From Thermoguttaceae bacterium (GTDB lineage: Bacteria; Planctomycetota; Planctomycetia; Pirellulales; Thermoguttaceae), in the NCBI GenBank assembly GCA_017939795.1, contig JAGBAA010000024.1, forward strand, positions 1 through 52,982: a DNA stretch of 52,982 nt, given 5' to 3'. The translations under genes and the position numbers were made by a program. The notes under the pieces are model-generated. The model was not told the origin of the DNA. It searched no databases and was given only the letters and a program-made list of their open reading frames with translations. Positions 43,401 through 51,725 of this stretch are shown in pieces; positions within the stretch are counted from its first letter, which is position 1; every line of letters begins with the position of its first letter.

Positions 43401-45484
43401 AGTTCGGGCGAACGGAAGAGGAGACTCCCGTGACGAAAAAGCTCAAGGTCATGAAGTCGCTCCCCGGCGTGCGTTTCATGGTGCGGACGCTCCATGCGCT
43501 GGGGAACTACCGCCTGATGCGCGGGGACCTGACCTGGGAAAATTCCGCTCCGGCGATCTTTTGCCGACTTCTTCAGATCAGTGAACCGGCACCGGGGGAA
43601 ACTGCGGAAGGATTGCGTGCGGCACTGCGTGAATTTCCGATCCGAAACGAGTCCCAGCGTATTCTGGAGACCGCAATGTACCGTCCTGCCTGGCTTTCGA
43701 TCGCGGCGGAATATTTGGGGAAACCGGAGCTTCCGATGGCCGTCTGGTACTTTCGGGCGCATATGGGGACGGAAGCGGATGCGGAGACGGAAACACAGAC
43801 GGCGCGGTACTCGCAGGTCGCGCTTTCTGATTTTCAGGATGGAGCGTTTGACGGTGAGTGGTTCCGGTCTGCGTTTGAAGCGGTCGGCGAGGAATTTTTC
43901 CAGAAGATCTACGATTCGGCCAAGTACATTACGGTCGGAGCGAATCATCGCAGAGCGCAGATCTACGCGGATGCCGCACTCGGCCGTCTTGCGGAGGAGT
44001 GTGTCCTTGAGAAGATCCGCGGGCCGCGTAATCCGGATTACGTTCGAGCGTTGGGGATCCTGCCGGTTTCCGAGGAATCGGAGATCCGAAAGCGGCAGCT
44101 TTTGGAGCGGTACGCGGAGCTTCAGCGGTTTCTGAAGGCCTCGCGTCAGTATGGTGCACAGCGTCAGGCTTCCGAAAAACGTGCGGTCGAGATAGCGATC
44201 GGAAATCTCGCGCGGACTGCCGGATTTGAGGATGCAGAGCGATTTGTCTGGCGGATGGAGAAAGAGCAGTTCATGGAGCTGGCGCACTGGCAGACTCCCC
44301 GCAAAATCGGTGAATTTGAAGTCTCGCTGGCCATTGATGCGGATGGAAAACCGTCGATGCGGGTCGGAGCTGGCGGAAAAGTCTGGAAATCGGTTCCTGC
44401 GGCACTCAAAAAAGATCCGGCTGCGCTGGAACTCGCTGCGGTCGTCAAGTCGCTTCGGGATCAGCGTTCACGGGCCGTGCGGACTCTGGAGACTGCGATG
44501 GAGCGGGGAAGTCTTTTCCCTGTGGACGAATTGCGCTCGCTGGCGGAGCATCCGATCCTTGGACCGCTGGTGCATCGGCTGGTCTGGATCTCTGGAGATG
44601 GAGATCGGATGGAATTTCCGGAAAACCTCTGGACGAAAATCGGGGCTTTTGAGCCGGACACGAATGTGGGCGGGTGCGGGAATTTTCGAATTGCGCATCC
44701 TCTCGATCTGTTGGAGTCGGGGCATTGGAGCGATTTTCAGAAACGGACGCTTGAAAAACGGATCATCCAGCCGTTTCGGCAGATCTTTCGCGAGCTTTAC
44801 GTCTTGACGGAAGATGAACGCCGTGCTGGGACGGAGTCATTCCGGTACGCCGGTCATCAGGTGCAGCCTCGGAAAGCGGCGGCGGTCCTGAAGTCGCGGG
44901 GGTGGACGGTCGACATGGAGGAAGGACTTCAGAAAGTCTTTCATCGTGAGGGATTCATCGCGAAGATCCGCTCGGAATTCAACTGGTTCACGCCGGCGGA
45001 TATTGAAATGCCGACGCTGGAGTCCATCTATTTTGAGGACCGAAAAAGCGGGAAAAGTCTGCATTTCGAAAGGATCCCGCTACGGTATTTTTCGGAGGTC
45101 ATGCGCGATCTGGATCTCATGGTCTCCGCAGCACACGCGGGCGGCGTCGATCCGGAGGCGAGCCATTCCACGATCGAAATGCGCACGGCACTCCTTCAGA
45201 CGTTCCTGCCTCTTTTTGCTCTGGAAAATGTCCGGGTCGAAAAGACGCACGCGTTCATCTGCGGGACGTTCGGCGAGTACACTGTCCACCTTGGAAGCGG
45301 AGTCTGCCATAAAAAAGCCGCGGGAATGCTCCCGATCGTGCCGGTCCATTCTGCGCATCGGGGACGCATTTTCCTTCCATTTGCTGACGAAGATCCGAAG
45401 ACTGCGGAGATACTCTCCAAAGTCCTTCTGCTTGCGGAGGATCAGAAGATCAAGGATCCGAAGATCCTGGAGATGATCCGGTGA
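40445..45484 (+). CDS. Giant DUF4132 (MolR/YehI-type) family protein
   Basis: 1679 residues; AGGAA and GGAG precede the ATG. Most of the length is helix-rich, HEAT-like in places (for example VSVREWAAETIRLFEDL near 540), without membrane segments. Two polar insertions sit near 612-640 and 800-825. The C-terminal third matches DUF4132 and the last about 190 residues a DUF7737-like domain: FERIPLRYFSEVMRDLDL, VEKTHAFICG, YTVHLGSG and the ending FADEDPKTAEILSKVLLLAE. YehI/MolR relatives in enterobacteria are linked to MoxR-ATPase/VWA genes, but none is present here. The 157-aa upstream gene is its likely partner. Cytoplasmic; molecular function unknown. Confidence 0.82.
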   Translation: MRKDLSDFEAYFERRKLLSPGVWQDLLDSIAQSEGEYIQERKDFEKALAEAGVSEKAEPEAILKRPGVLEALMEEECPYWKIYPEDYRAPMARSVRILMRIPWQNGPARRMFRTQEAGAHCTQVGWLLEEVLDLWKFEIPFCEIVPEYLRNRKFFEEERTYITDCVLGRSFVCWLTDALDRKDELVRKMVRDAVYEANGALSQAGIFACFRTEDPECREWMRDLLLAAKNQEGLRQSICEKMDQGTFESFRFMVRVVQENGLIRFSSVLRAFGTWIGMEVDPEETAKWRRLFGEFADILERGGELTEKEAKSPLAHFFSLTILAAQEVRTAVSQAQRLLEDPETEFPVKSAAAYFLAEADAGIPVCWTLEMLGKFHESPVIASLLLKLLPRFSYAMRTDALENDFAESRTLYWKLRELLEFFPEKEKTAVHPVFPWLTLTISRQDIFWKMLECAQFLWTAEEIDDLLLLTGRMSAFLREFFVRYVLHFHPLMPRDLGEKSKRERHWLWEETLERHRTFPRTPKQREALFAMLRDRSVSVREWAAETIRLFEDLTESEILQLEDLLRLKAVKVRIAVLDALRRNGSAKASAKRLRESGNFEKMRAAKELDPVGETVDETADGAEGESVGGSISGTAKWTLENGLGLFVPGRRYWQPPKELSEFDPEFRPDVFLPKCLERAKELLRKLNALLWENRDLEFWYAEDDERGGRTRTLMEYADQCNFWMLCTGPRSAERTVPELWDSFFAAETFTLLEILSAQTLLALQNVSPKERKRLALFYGPGSQSWLDGVGENFDKKTRKTSRKAGVSDPASNAELNSASNSALSQENGPLLRHSRFFSEILARQFFRMEDREAVLLKIFRAFLSFPAEILNANIPEDCWSSALMESEGIRFWFSFFSDLPMTEERFQCARKLTELWNGSRLGIELVLDLPLLAYALESDLIPEEEVCRFLMENNIWGPMNWFKVREMPPKFRKLLDRFTQRLAEFEFGRTEEETPVTKKLKVMKSLPGVRFMVRTLHALGNYRLMRGDLTWENSAPAIFCRLLQISEPAPGETAEGLRAALREFPIRNESQRILETAMYRPAWLSIAAEYLGKPELPMAVWYFRAHMGTEADAETETQTARYSQVALSDFQDGAFDGEWFRSAFEAVGEEFFQKIYDSAKYITVGANHRRAQIYADAALGRLAEECVLEKIRGPRNPDYVRALGILPVSEESEIRKRQLLERYAELQRFLKASRQYGAQRQASEKRAVEIAIGNLARTAGFEDAERFVWRMEKEQFMELAHWQTPRKIGEFEVSLAIDADGKPSMRVGAGGKVWKSVPAALKKDPAALELAAVVKSLRDQRSRAVRTLETAMERGSLFPVDELRSLAEHPILGPLVHRLVWISGDGDRMEFPENLWTKIGAFEPDTNVGGCGNFRIAHPLDLLESGHWSDFQKRTLEKRIIQPFRQIFRELYVLTEDERRAGTESFRYAGHQVQPRKAAAVLKSRGWTVDMEEGLQKVFHREGFIAKIRSEFNWFTPADIEMPTLESIYFEDRKSGKSLHFERIPLRYFSEVMRDLDLMVSAAHAGGVDPEASHSTIEMRTALLQTFLPLFALENVRVEKTHAFICGTFGEYTVHLGSGVCHKKAAGMLPIVPVHSAHRGRIFLPFADEDPKTAEILSKVLLLAEDQKIKDPKILEMIR

Positions 45485-45784
45485 GAGACTGTTTTCGGCC
45501 GGTAAGATTGGAGTAAGCGGAAGGCTTCGGGGACGTATGGATCCGGGAATCTTTCACGCGGCATGGATTTCCTGCGTTAGGCGGAATGCGAAACAGCCTG
45601 CTGGAAGAACCGTAGAAAGGAACATTCCGCGGGGATGATCTATGGAAAAGGAACATTTCCGGCAGGGAAGATCCTGACGGGAAATTTCGGATGATTTTTC
45701 CGGAAATTTGGAGGATACTGGACAGGAAATGCTTCAAATTTTTAAAAAAAGAGGGAATTTTGAAAAATATCCGGGGGGTCGGGC
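45485..45784. other. Gap of about 300 bp before the protease promoter
   Basis: No gene is supportable. It contains two near-identical GGAACATTCC / GGAACATTTCC boxes (about 45618 and 45650) and an imperfect AAATTTC-GG / CCGGAAATTT inverted repeat near 45682-45710. No clear terminator for the DUF4132 gene is seen. Confidence 0.5.
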
Positions 45785-45813
45785 TTGCAGAGGAGCGCGA
45801 TTTTGTGTAGGAT
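45785..45813 (+). promoter_or_regulatory. Promoter of the Prc-type protease gene
   Basis: TTGCAG (45785-45790), a 17-bp spacer and TAGGAT (45808-45813); leader about 80 nt. Confidence 0.6.
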
Positions 45814-45900
45814 ACAGAGATTAAGTGCGGGGACGTCCCGGCGATGCCGCGGGTGAGTTCGTGCGATGACGTTTTTTGATTTCATGAAGAGTTTCGGACG

Positions 45901-48099
45901 ATGAAAAAGATTAAGGTTTTTTCACTGCTGCTGGTTTTGTATGCGGTGCTTTTGTATTGCGAGTCCTCTCGGATCGTGAGTTTTGTGCAGGATCTCGGGT
46001 TGGAATCTGCCGCGTATGCGGAAATTTCGGAACCCACGCGCTCTGACGAGTACATTTCGATGGCGGTCTGTGCGCTTCTGCAGGAGGCTCACATTTCGGA
46101 GCATGAGCTGGATGAGGAGATCGCACACCGGATGGTTTCCGGTTTTTTGAAATCACTGGATCCGCAGAAACTTTACTTCTACCGTCAGGATGTGGACACG
46201 ATCCAGGGATTTGAGAAGCAGGTCCCGAACTGGCTCCGCAAGGGAAACATCAATCTGGCGTACGTAATTTTCAAGACCTACCTGAATCGCCTTGACGAGC
46301 GCGTCGCGATGATGGAGGCGGCTCTCGACAAGCCGATGGATTTCACGCTGGACGAGACGATGAAGATCAAGCCGGAGGTCCTGGACTATCCGAAAACCAG
46401 GGCTGAAGCGGAAGAACGCGTGCGTCTGCGCGTGAAATACGACATGCTCCTGCTTCAGGTCGATGATCAGAAAGCGGCGAAGAAAACGTCCGAAACTGAG
46501 GCGGAAAAGGATGTGTCGGCAGACGGAGCACAGAACGGTACGGCGAAGGCTGCGGATGGAACTGCTGCGGCAGAAAAGGAAACTCCCAAAACTCCGGAAG
46601 AGAAATTCCAGGCGAATCGCGAAAAGCTCCGCAAACGTTACTCCAGTTTCCGAAAGCGGATGCACCAGATGGACGGAGAGGAACTGCTTGAGTTCTACCT
46701 GACCTCCATGACGAATTCCTATGATCCGCACTCCTCGTACATGTCGCCCAGCACGCTCGAGAACTTCAACATTACGATGAGTCTTGAACTTCAGGGGATC
46801 GGCGCGACGCTGACTTCGGAGGACGGTTACGTCACGGTGAAGCGGCTCGTACCCGGCGGTCCTGCGGAAAAGGAAGGTTCACTGAAGATCAACGACAAGA
46901 TCTGCGGTGTGGCGCAGGGGGATGACGGCGCGATGGAAGACGTCGTGGACATGAAGCTGGATGATGTCGTGAAGAAGATCCGCGGCAAGGCGGATACGGT
47001 CGTGCGTCTGGAAGTCATTCCGGCTGACGGTTCCGCGACGAAGGTCATTCGGATCGTTCGTTCGAATATCGAGTTGAAGGATTCCGAGGCGAAGGGCGTC
47101 GTTTTTGAAGCCGGCAAAAAAGCGGACGGAACGCCGTACAAGATCGGCGTCATCAATCTGCCGAGCTTCTATCTCGACATGCAGGCGAATCATCTGTTTG
47201 GAAAAGGAAAGAGTTCCACACAGGACGTGAAGCGCATTTTGGACGATTTCAACGCGCAGGGGGTCGAAGCGGTCGTGCTGGACCTCCGCAACAACGGGGG
47301 CGGTTCTCTGCAGGAATCGATCAGTCTGACGGGCCTTTTCATTGACCACGGTTGTGTCGTGCAGGTGAAAGACTCGGCAGGCAAGAGCCGTGCATATCGT
47401 GATTTCCAGTCTGGAGTGGCGTGGAATGGTCCGCTGGTGGTCGTGATCAACAAACTGAGCGCGAGTGCGAGCGAGATCCTTGCGGGTGCGATCCAGGACT
47501 ACGGACGCGGGCTGATCATTGGCGACAAGACGACGCACGGAAAAGGAACGGTCCAGACGGTCGAGTACCTGAGCCGTCGGCTTCTGGGGACGGATTCGAC
47601 GAAACTCGGTGCGCTGAAAGTCACTATTCAGCAGTTCTATCGTCCGCTGGGCGACAGTACGCAGAATCGCGGAGTGAATTCCGACATTGAGATCCCCGCC
47701 ATCACGACGCACATGGACCTTGGCGAAGCGGATCTCGACTACTCGCTTGAGTTTGACCAGATCGAGGCGCAGGAGATCGAAAAGTGGACTGCCGGTCCGG
47801 ATCCTGCGATGATCCAGGCGTTGGCTGCTCGTTCGGCTGACCGGGTGAAGGCGAATGAAGAGTTCGGGAAACTTGGAAAGAAGATCGATTTCTACTGCCG
47901 GATCAAGGACCGGGAGGAAGTGACTCTGAACCTGGAAAAATTCATGGCGGAACGTGCGGACGTCCTGACCGACGAGGAGGAAGAGCTGGAAGAGGCTCTG
48001 ACCGACGAAGCGAACGAGATCGAGCGCGATTTCTACATGGATGAGGTCCTGAACATCATGACGGACTACATCGGCGAGCTGAAAAAAGCCGGAAAATAG
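45901..48099 (+). CDS. Carboxy-terminal processing protease (Prc/Tsp type, family S41)
   Basis: 732 residues. An uncleaved or cleaved N-terminal hydrophobic segment (KVFSLLLVLYAVLLYCESS) directs it to the periplasm. Order: N-terminal helical Prc domain (40-330) with an inserted Ala/Glu/Lys-rich loop (about 200-240), a PDZ domain (about 290-390) with LQGIGATL and the RLVPGGPAEK carboxylate-binding strand, then the S41 core. The catalytic set aligns with E. coli Prc: Ser in SASASE (the Ser two before SE), Asp in QDYG and Lys in HGKGTVQ. The C-terminal helical tail resembles the Prc C-terminal domain. It degrades or trims periplasmic proteins from their C-termini. Monocistronic. Confidence 0.92.
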   Translation: MKKIKVFSLLLVLYAVLLYCESSRIVSFVQDLGLESAAYAEISEPTRSDEYISMAVCALLQEAHISEHELDEEIAHRMVSGFLKSLDPQKLYFYRQDVDTIQGFEKQVPNWLRKGNINLAYVIFKTYLNRLDERVAMMEAALDKPMDFTLDETMKIKPEVLDYPKTRAEAEERVRLRVKYDMLLLQVDDQKAAKKTSETEAEKDVSADGAQNGTAKAADGTAAAEKETPKTPEEKFQANREKLRKRYSSFRKRMHQMDGEELLEFYLTSMTNSYDPHSSYMSPSTLENFNITMSLELQGIGATLTSEDGYVTVKRLVPGGPAEKEGSLKINDKICGVAQGDDGAMEDVVDMKLDDVVKKIRGKADTVVRLEVIPADGSATKVIRIVRSNIELKDSEAKGVVFEAGKKADGTPYKIGVINLPSFYLDMQANHLFGKGKSSTQDVKRILDDFNAQGVEAVVLDLRNNGGGSLQESISLTGLFIDHGCVVQVKDSAGKSRAYRDFQSGVAWNGPLVVVINKLSASASEILAGAIQDYGRGLIIGDKTTHGKGTVQTVEYLSRRLLGTDSTKLGALKVTIQQFYRPLGDSTQNRGVNSDIEIPAITTHMDLGEADLDYSLEFDQIEAQEIEKWTAGPDPAMIQALAARSADRVKANEEFGKLGKKIDFYCRIKDREEVTLNLEKFMAERADVLTDEEEELEEALTDEANEIERDFYMDEVLNIMTDYIGELKKAGK

Positions 48100-48116
48100 T
48101 CCGTTTTCCCAAAAAC

Positions 48117-48158
48117 TTTCCGTTTTTTCGCCCCTCCCCCCTTCTGGAAAAACGGAAA
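48117..48158. terminator. 11-bp inverted repeat after the protease gene
   Basis: TTTCCGTTTTT (48117-48127) and AAAAACGGAAA (48148-48158) enclose a pyrimidine-rich loop. A possible terminator, though no T-run follows. Confidence 0.4.
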
Positions 48159-48164
48159 AGCGGG

Positions 48165-48170
48165 TAAAAT
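48165..48170 (+). promoter_or_regulatory. Candidate -10 of the RpiB-like gene
   Basis: TAAAAT without a convincing -35 (TTCTGG at a 17-bp spacing). Confidence 0.3.
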
Positions 48171-48281
48171 GAAAGAGATTTTAGTTTTCCTGAATTTCAG
48201 TCCCGGCATCCTGAACGCGATGTGTTTTGGCGGTGTCGGGGAGAAATTCTGGAATTGATCCCACCACGAAAGGAAAAGATC

Positions 48282-48866
48282 ATGGACAGACGAGAATTTA
48301 TTCAGGCTGCGGCGGTCACGACTGCGGCGGCTTTGGCTCTGAATTCCGAAAAAGAAGTCAGTGCAGCGAATTCCCAAACCAAAACGAGTTCCGAGGAGAA
48401 AAAGAACATGAAAAAAATCATCATTGCTGCTGACCCGTTTGCGGTCGATCTGAAAGATTCCATCAAAGCGAAGCTCATCGCGGACGGATACGAAGTGGAA
48501 GACGTCGGTTCCCAGAAGGGGCAGGACATTGCGTACTACGACTGTGCACCGGTCGCCTGCAAAAAGCTTCAGAAAGATCCGACGGCCCGCGGTATCCTGC
48601 TGTGCGGTTCTGGTATGGGAATGTCGATCGTCGCGAACCGTTTCGCCGGCATTCACGCTTCTGTCGTGGAATCCGTTTTCGCCGCGAAAATGTGCCGTGC
48701 GATCAACAACGCGAACGTTCTGTGCCTTGGCGCGATGATCTGGGGCGACTGGATGGCGAAAGAAGCCGTCGACGTCTTCCTCAACACGAAATTCACCCAG
48801 GGCCTGGAAGGTCTTGAAGACTTCCTCCAGGGCGCGTACAAAACCGTCAACGCGATCAAAGACTAA
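48282..48866 (+). CDS. RpiB/LacAB-family sugar-phosphate isomerase with Tat-type signal
   Basis: 194 residues. AAAGGAAAAG precedes the ATG at 48282. Residues 1-30 look like a twin-arginine signal: MDRREFIQAAAVTTAAALAL. From residue 43 the protein is RpiB/LacA/LacB: IIIAADPFAVDLKD, the nucleophile LLCGSGMGMSIVANR with Cys108, and NNANVLCLGAMIWG. RpiB-type enzymes interconvert aldose and ketose (phosphates) and are normally cytosolic. An internal ATG at 48408 starts exactly at the classic RpiB N-terminus and has GAGGAG 9 nt upstream, so a shorter cytosolic product is possible. An exported form would fit the exported sugar enzymes elsewhere in the window. The family call is firm; localisation is inferred. 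Confidence 0.85.
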   Translation: MDRREFIQAAAVTTAAALALNSEKEVSAANSQTKTSSEEKKNMKKIIIAADPFAVDLKDSIKAKLIADGYEVEDVGSQKGQDIAYYDCAPVACKKLQKDPTARGILLCGSGMGMSIVANRFAGIHASVVESVFAAKMCRAINNANVLCLGAMIWGDWMAKEAVDVFLNTKFTQGLEGLEDFLQGAYKTVNAIKD

Positions 48867-49024
48867 GGTTTTCGGAGATTTTTTCTCCAGCTTTTGAACT
48901 GTGGAACCGCAGACTGATTCCAGTTGTCCGGATCGGGAATTTACTTTTTCCGGAGGGCTGGAAAGCAGTCTGTGGTCTTTGATTTTATGGCGAATCAGGA
49001 TTTTCTTTTCGATCGGAATATTTC

Positions 49025-50230
49025 ATGGCCTCCAATTTCATTTTCACTACGTCGCAGGTCGGTGCGGAGCCGATCATCAAGGAAGAGATCGTTCGGCAGT
49101 TTCCCGAAGCACGGCTTGCGTTTTCGCGGCCGGGGCTTTTGACGTTCAAGCTGCCTGAGGGGGACATTCAGGCACTTCAGAGCATGGAGACGCCTTTGCG
49201 TTCGGTATTTGCGCGGACGTGGGGGTACTCGATCGGTTCTCTGCGCGGTGAGACGGTTGACGAGCTGCTTCCGAAGCTCTGGGAGCTGACCGGCGAGATG
49301 CGGTTTGACCGGATCCACGTTTTCGGACGCGATCTCCACAAGATCGGCGACTATAAATTCGAGCCGAGGCTGACGGAGGAGGCGTACGAGCTGTGTGCGA
49401 AGCTCTCGAATGCGTATCCGCACGACACGCTCAAGGCGAAGGATCAGCGTGAGCCGGCACTCGCGGGCGAGTTGGTTCTGGATGTCATTCTGGTGAATCC
49501 GATCCCGCCGACGCGCGTTACGGAATTCCTGGCCCGCCGTGAGGAAGGCGATCTGACGGAGCTGCCTGCGCCGAATCGCGGAAAGAAGGGAAAGAAAGGC
49601 AAAAAGGGAGAATCCGGAGCGGAAAAATCGGCTCCGCGTCACGAGTGGATCATCGCATGGCATCGCGTGCAGTCGTTTCAGTCGGCATTTCCGGGCGGGA
49701 TGCTGGATCTGGAGGTCCCGGACTACGTCGTTTCCCGTGCGTGGCTGAAGATGGAAGAGGCTGTCCGCTGGTCGCATTTCCCGATGTTTGACGCGCGTGT
49801 CTGCGAGATCGGCAGTGCGCCGGGCGGGGCGACGCAGGCTCTTTTGTCCCGCGGATGCGAGGTCATCGGCGTGGACCCGGCAGAAATGGCTCCGGAGGTG
49901 CTCGCTGACCCGAAATTTAAGCACATCCGCTCTCGGATCGCATTCGTGAAGCGGCGTGAATTCCGCCGTATCCGTTGGCTCACCTGCGACATCAACGTTC
50001 CGCCGAACTACACGCTGGACGTGATCGAATCGGTGGTGATGCACCCGGATGTGAGCGTGCGCGGGATGCTTCTGACGCTGAAATTCCCGGACTGGAATAT
50101 GGGATTTGAGGTTGCGGACTATATTGCGCGGATCAAGTCGTGGGGGTTCAACATCGTGCGGGCGAGACAGCTGCACTACAGTCATCAGGAGATCTGCGTC
50201 GCGTGCCTGAAAAAGCCGTTCCGTAAATAG
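49025..50230 (+). CDS. RlmM-like FtsJ-fold rRNA 2'-O-methyltransferase
   Basis: 401 residues. The N-terminal part (1-180) is THUMP-like, as in RlmM. A Lys/Gly-rich insertion (186-195, GKKGKKGKKG) precedes the catalytic FtsJ/RrmJ domain with the SAM motif EIGSAPGGAT. The K-D-K-E tetrad of 2'-O-methyltransferases is recognisable at Lys242, Asp322, Lys353 and Glu389. E. coli RlmM modifies C2498 of 23S rRNA; this may do the same, but the sequence is distant. Cytoplasmic. It begins about 160 nt after the RpiB-like gene on the same strand. The Shine-Dalgarno is weak. Confidence 0.8.
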   Translation: MASNFIFTTSQVGAEPIIKEEIVRQFPEARLAFSRPGLLTFKLPEGDIQALQSMETPLRSVFARTWGYSIGSLRGETVDELLPKLWELTGEMRFDRIHVFGRDLHKIGDYKFEPRLTEEAYELCAKLSNAYPHDTLKAKDQREPALAGELVLDVILVNPIPPTRVTEFLARREEGDLTELPAPNRGKKGKKGKKGESGAEKSAPRHEWIIAWHRVQSFQSAFPGGMLDLEVPDYVVSRAWLKMEEAVRWSHFPMFDARVCEIGSAPGGATQALLSRGCEVIGVDPAEMAPEVLADPKFKHIRSRIAFVKRREFRRIRWLTCDINVPPNYTLDVIESVVMHPDVSVRGMLLTLKFPDWNMGFEVADYIARIKSWGFNIVRARQLHYSHQEICVACLKKPFRK

Positions 50231-50330
50231 CTCCTTCTGTTTAGAACATTTACGCGCGCCCTGAATTTCCGTGTCTTTGTCGTCTTAAAATAAGAATGTC
50301 AGGCGAAAGAGGCTGGAGCCTGGAACTCTT

Positions 50331-50375
50331 GGCGGGACTATGTTTTTTCTTTCAGAATGAAAACATGGCCCCGCC
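50331..50375. promoter_or_regulatory. Long hairpin in the region before the GH16 gene
   Basis: GGCGGG..TATGTTTT (50331-50346) pairs with AAAACATG..CCCGCC (50360-50375): a 16-bp stem with one mismatch and one wobble. It could terminate the upstream gene or structure the GH16 leader. Confidence 0.5.
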
Positions 50376-50414
50376 GGTAAATATCCTTCCCTATTTTTTA
50401 TTGAGGAGTGTGAG

Positions 50415-51302
50415 ATGCGAAAAGTTTTGATTTATCTAAGTCTGTTTTTTTCTTTTTTTCTGAGTGGTAGTTTGATTTTCGCGGATTCTCCGGAAGAAAA
50501 GACAGCTCCCGTCCGTCCTGGATGGAAATTGGTATTCGAAGACACGTTTGACGGTCAGACTACCCTGGATCCTGCGAAATGGATCGACCTCTACCGTCCG
50601 GGAAGGGCGGAATATCAGGCTGCCTTCGGGAAAAGTTCGGATATTATCGGGCGTAAAACGAACTACGTGATTGAGGACGGGATACTCAAGCTCCGTTTAG
50701 ACAAAGACCTCCCGAAACGGAAAGAGCTGCATTCTCCGTGCGTTTCATCCATCCAGACATCGAAATGGACGTATGATCCGGAAACGAAGACATTTGGGAC
50801 ACTCGACAAATTCACTGCCAAGTACGGCTGGTTTGAGGTCCGGTGCCGGATGCCGAAGGGAAGCGGATTGCACAGCGCGTTTTGGCTCGTTCAGAAAGGA
50901 GCGCATCAGCAGGAAGTATCGCCGGACGGAAAGCAGGGGAAACTGGGGGACGGTGTCGTTGAGATCGATATTTTCGAGATGCTTGGACGGAAAGTGGACC
51001 AGCGTGTGAACGATTTCAACGTGCATTTTACGAAAAACGGTCACCATGCCTATCGGTTTGATTTTGATTGCTCCAAAGAGTTCCACACTTGGGGACTGAA
51101 TTGGGAAGAGGGAAAACTTACCTGGTATCTGGACGGCAAAGAAATCCATGAGTACAAGGGGGAAACTCCGCAGCACGAGATGCTGATCCTGTTGGGACTT
51201 TACCAGAATGCGGGCTGGACCGGTCCCATGGACCCTGCCATGCCCTATCCGCGTGACTTCGAGATCGATTTTATTCGCGTTTGGCAGAAGGATACGCACT
51301 GA
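50415..51302 (+). CDS. Secreted glycoside hydrolase family 16 enzyme
   Basis: 295 residues. Signal peptide MRKVLIYLSLFFSFFLSGSLIFA, then a beta-jelly-roll GH16 domain. The active site is EIDIFE with Glu183, Asp185 and Glu188, the ExDxxE arrangement of GH16. Trp-rich substrate-cleft strands (GWFEVRCRMP, SAFWLV, FHTWGLNWEEGKLTWYLDG) follow. GH16 enzymes cleave beta-1,3/1,4-glucans, laminarin, agar, carrageenan or xyloglucan; the subfamily cannot be fixed by eye. GAGGAG lies just upstream of the ATG. It fits the glycan-degrading theme of the left part of the window. A hairpin precedes it and a strong terminator follows. Confidence 0.9.
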   Translation: MRKVLIYLSLFFSFFLSGSLIFADSPEEKTAPVRPGWKLVFEDTFDGQTTLDPAKWIDLYRPGRAEYQAAFGKSSDIIGRKTNYVIEDGILKLRLDKDLPKRKELHSPCVSSIQTSKWTYDPETKTFGTLDKFTAKYGWFEVRCRMPKGSGLHSAFWLVQKGAHQQEVSPDGKQGKLGDGVVEIDIFEMLGRKVDQRVNDFNVHFTKNGHHAYRFDFDCSKEFHTWGLNWEEGKLTWYLDGKEIHEYKGETPQHEMLILLGLYQNAGWTGPMDPAMPYPRDFEIDFIRVWQKDTH

Positions 51303-51334
51303 AGATCTAAAAAGAAAACATTCTAAAAAACTGA

Positions 51335-51368
51335 AAAAGCTCCTGCCGGAAAACCGACGGGAGCTTTT
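51335..51368. terminator. Bidirectional terminator between GH16 and tRNA-Arg
   Basis: AAAAGCTCCTG...CGGGAGCTTTT hairpin (51335-51368), with A- and T-ends on both sides. It serves the GH16 gene (plus) and the tRNA gene (minus). Confidence 0.8.
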
Positions 51369-51371
51369 CAA

Positions 51372-51445
<74 letters not shown>

Positions 51446-51480
51446 ATGAGTTCAGGGAGTCCTGTTCTCAAAGTGTCCCC

Positions 51481-51508
51481 ATTATATCGGGATTTCCAAT
51501 TTCGACAA
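51481..51508 (-). promoter_or_regulatory. tRNA-Arg promoter (minus strand)
   Basis: Minus-strand TTGTCG (51508-51503), a 16-bp spacer and perfect TATAAT (51486-51481), about 36 nt before the tRNA 5' end. Confidence 0.75.
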
Positions 51509-51530
51509 GCGGGGGGAGGGGGGAGTTTTC

Positions 51531-51600
51531 GGAAAAAAAACATTTTTTTGGGAAATTTTCAGAAAAAACGAGATTTTTTGACAAATTTTACCAAAAAACA
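51531..51600. promoter_or_regulatory. Seven phased A/T tracts upstream of the aldolase promoter
   Basis: Seven successive 10-bp blocks each hold an A-, T- or AT-tract: A8 (51533-51540), T7 (51543-51549), AAATTTT, A6 (51563-51568), T6, AAATTTT and A6 (51593-51598). They lie 13 bp or more before the -35 at 51613. Strong predicted curvature or UP-like activity. Confidence 0.65.
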
Positions 51601-51612
51601 GTGCCCCCCCAC

Positions 51613-51640
51613 ATGACAAAATCTTTTTTTCGGCTATAAT
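51613..51640 (+). promoter_or_regulatory. Promoter of fba
   Basis: ATGACA (51613-51618), a 16-bp spacer and perfect TATAAT (51635-51640); leader about 80 nt. Confidence 0.7.
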
Positions 51641-51725
51641 ACGGGCAATTTTATGGATTTCTTTTTTTATTTATCGAGCGTCACGGGTCACCGCGGCGAG
51701 TCAACACGTTTATCGGAGGTTTTCC

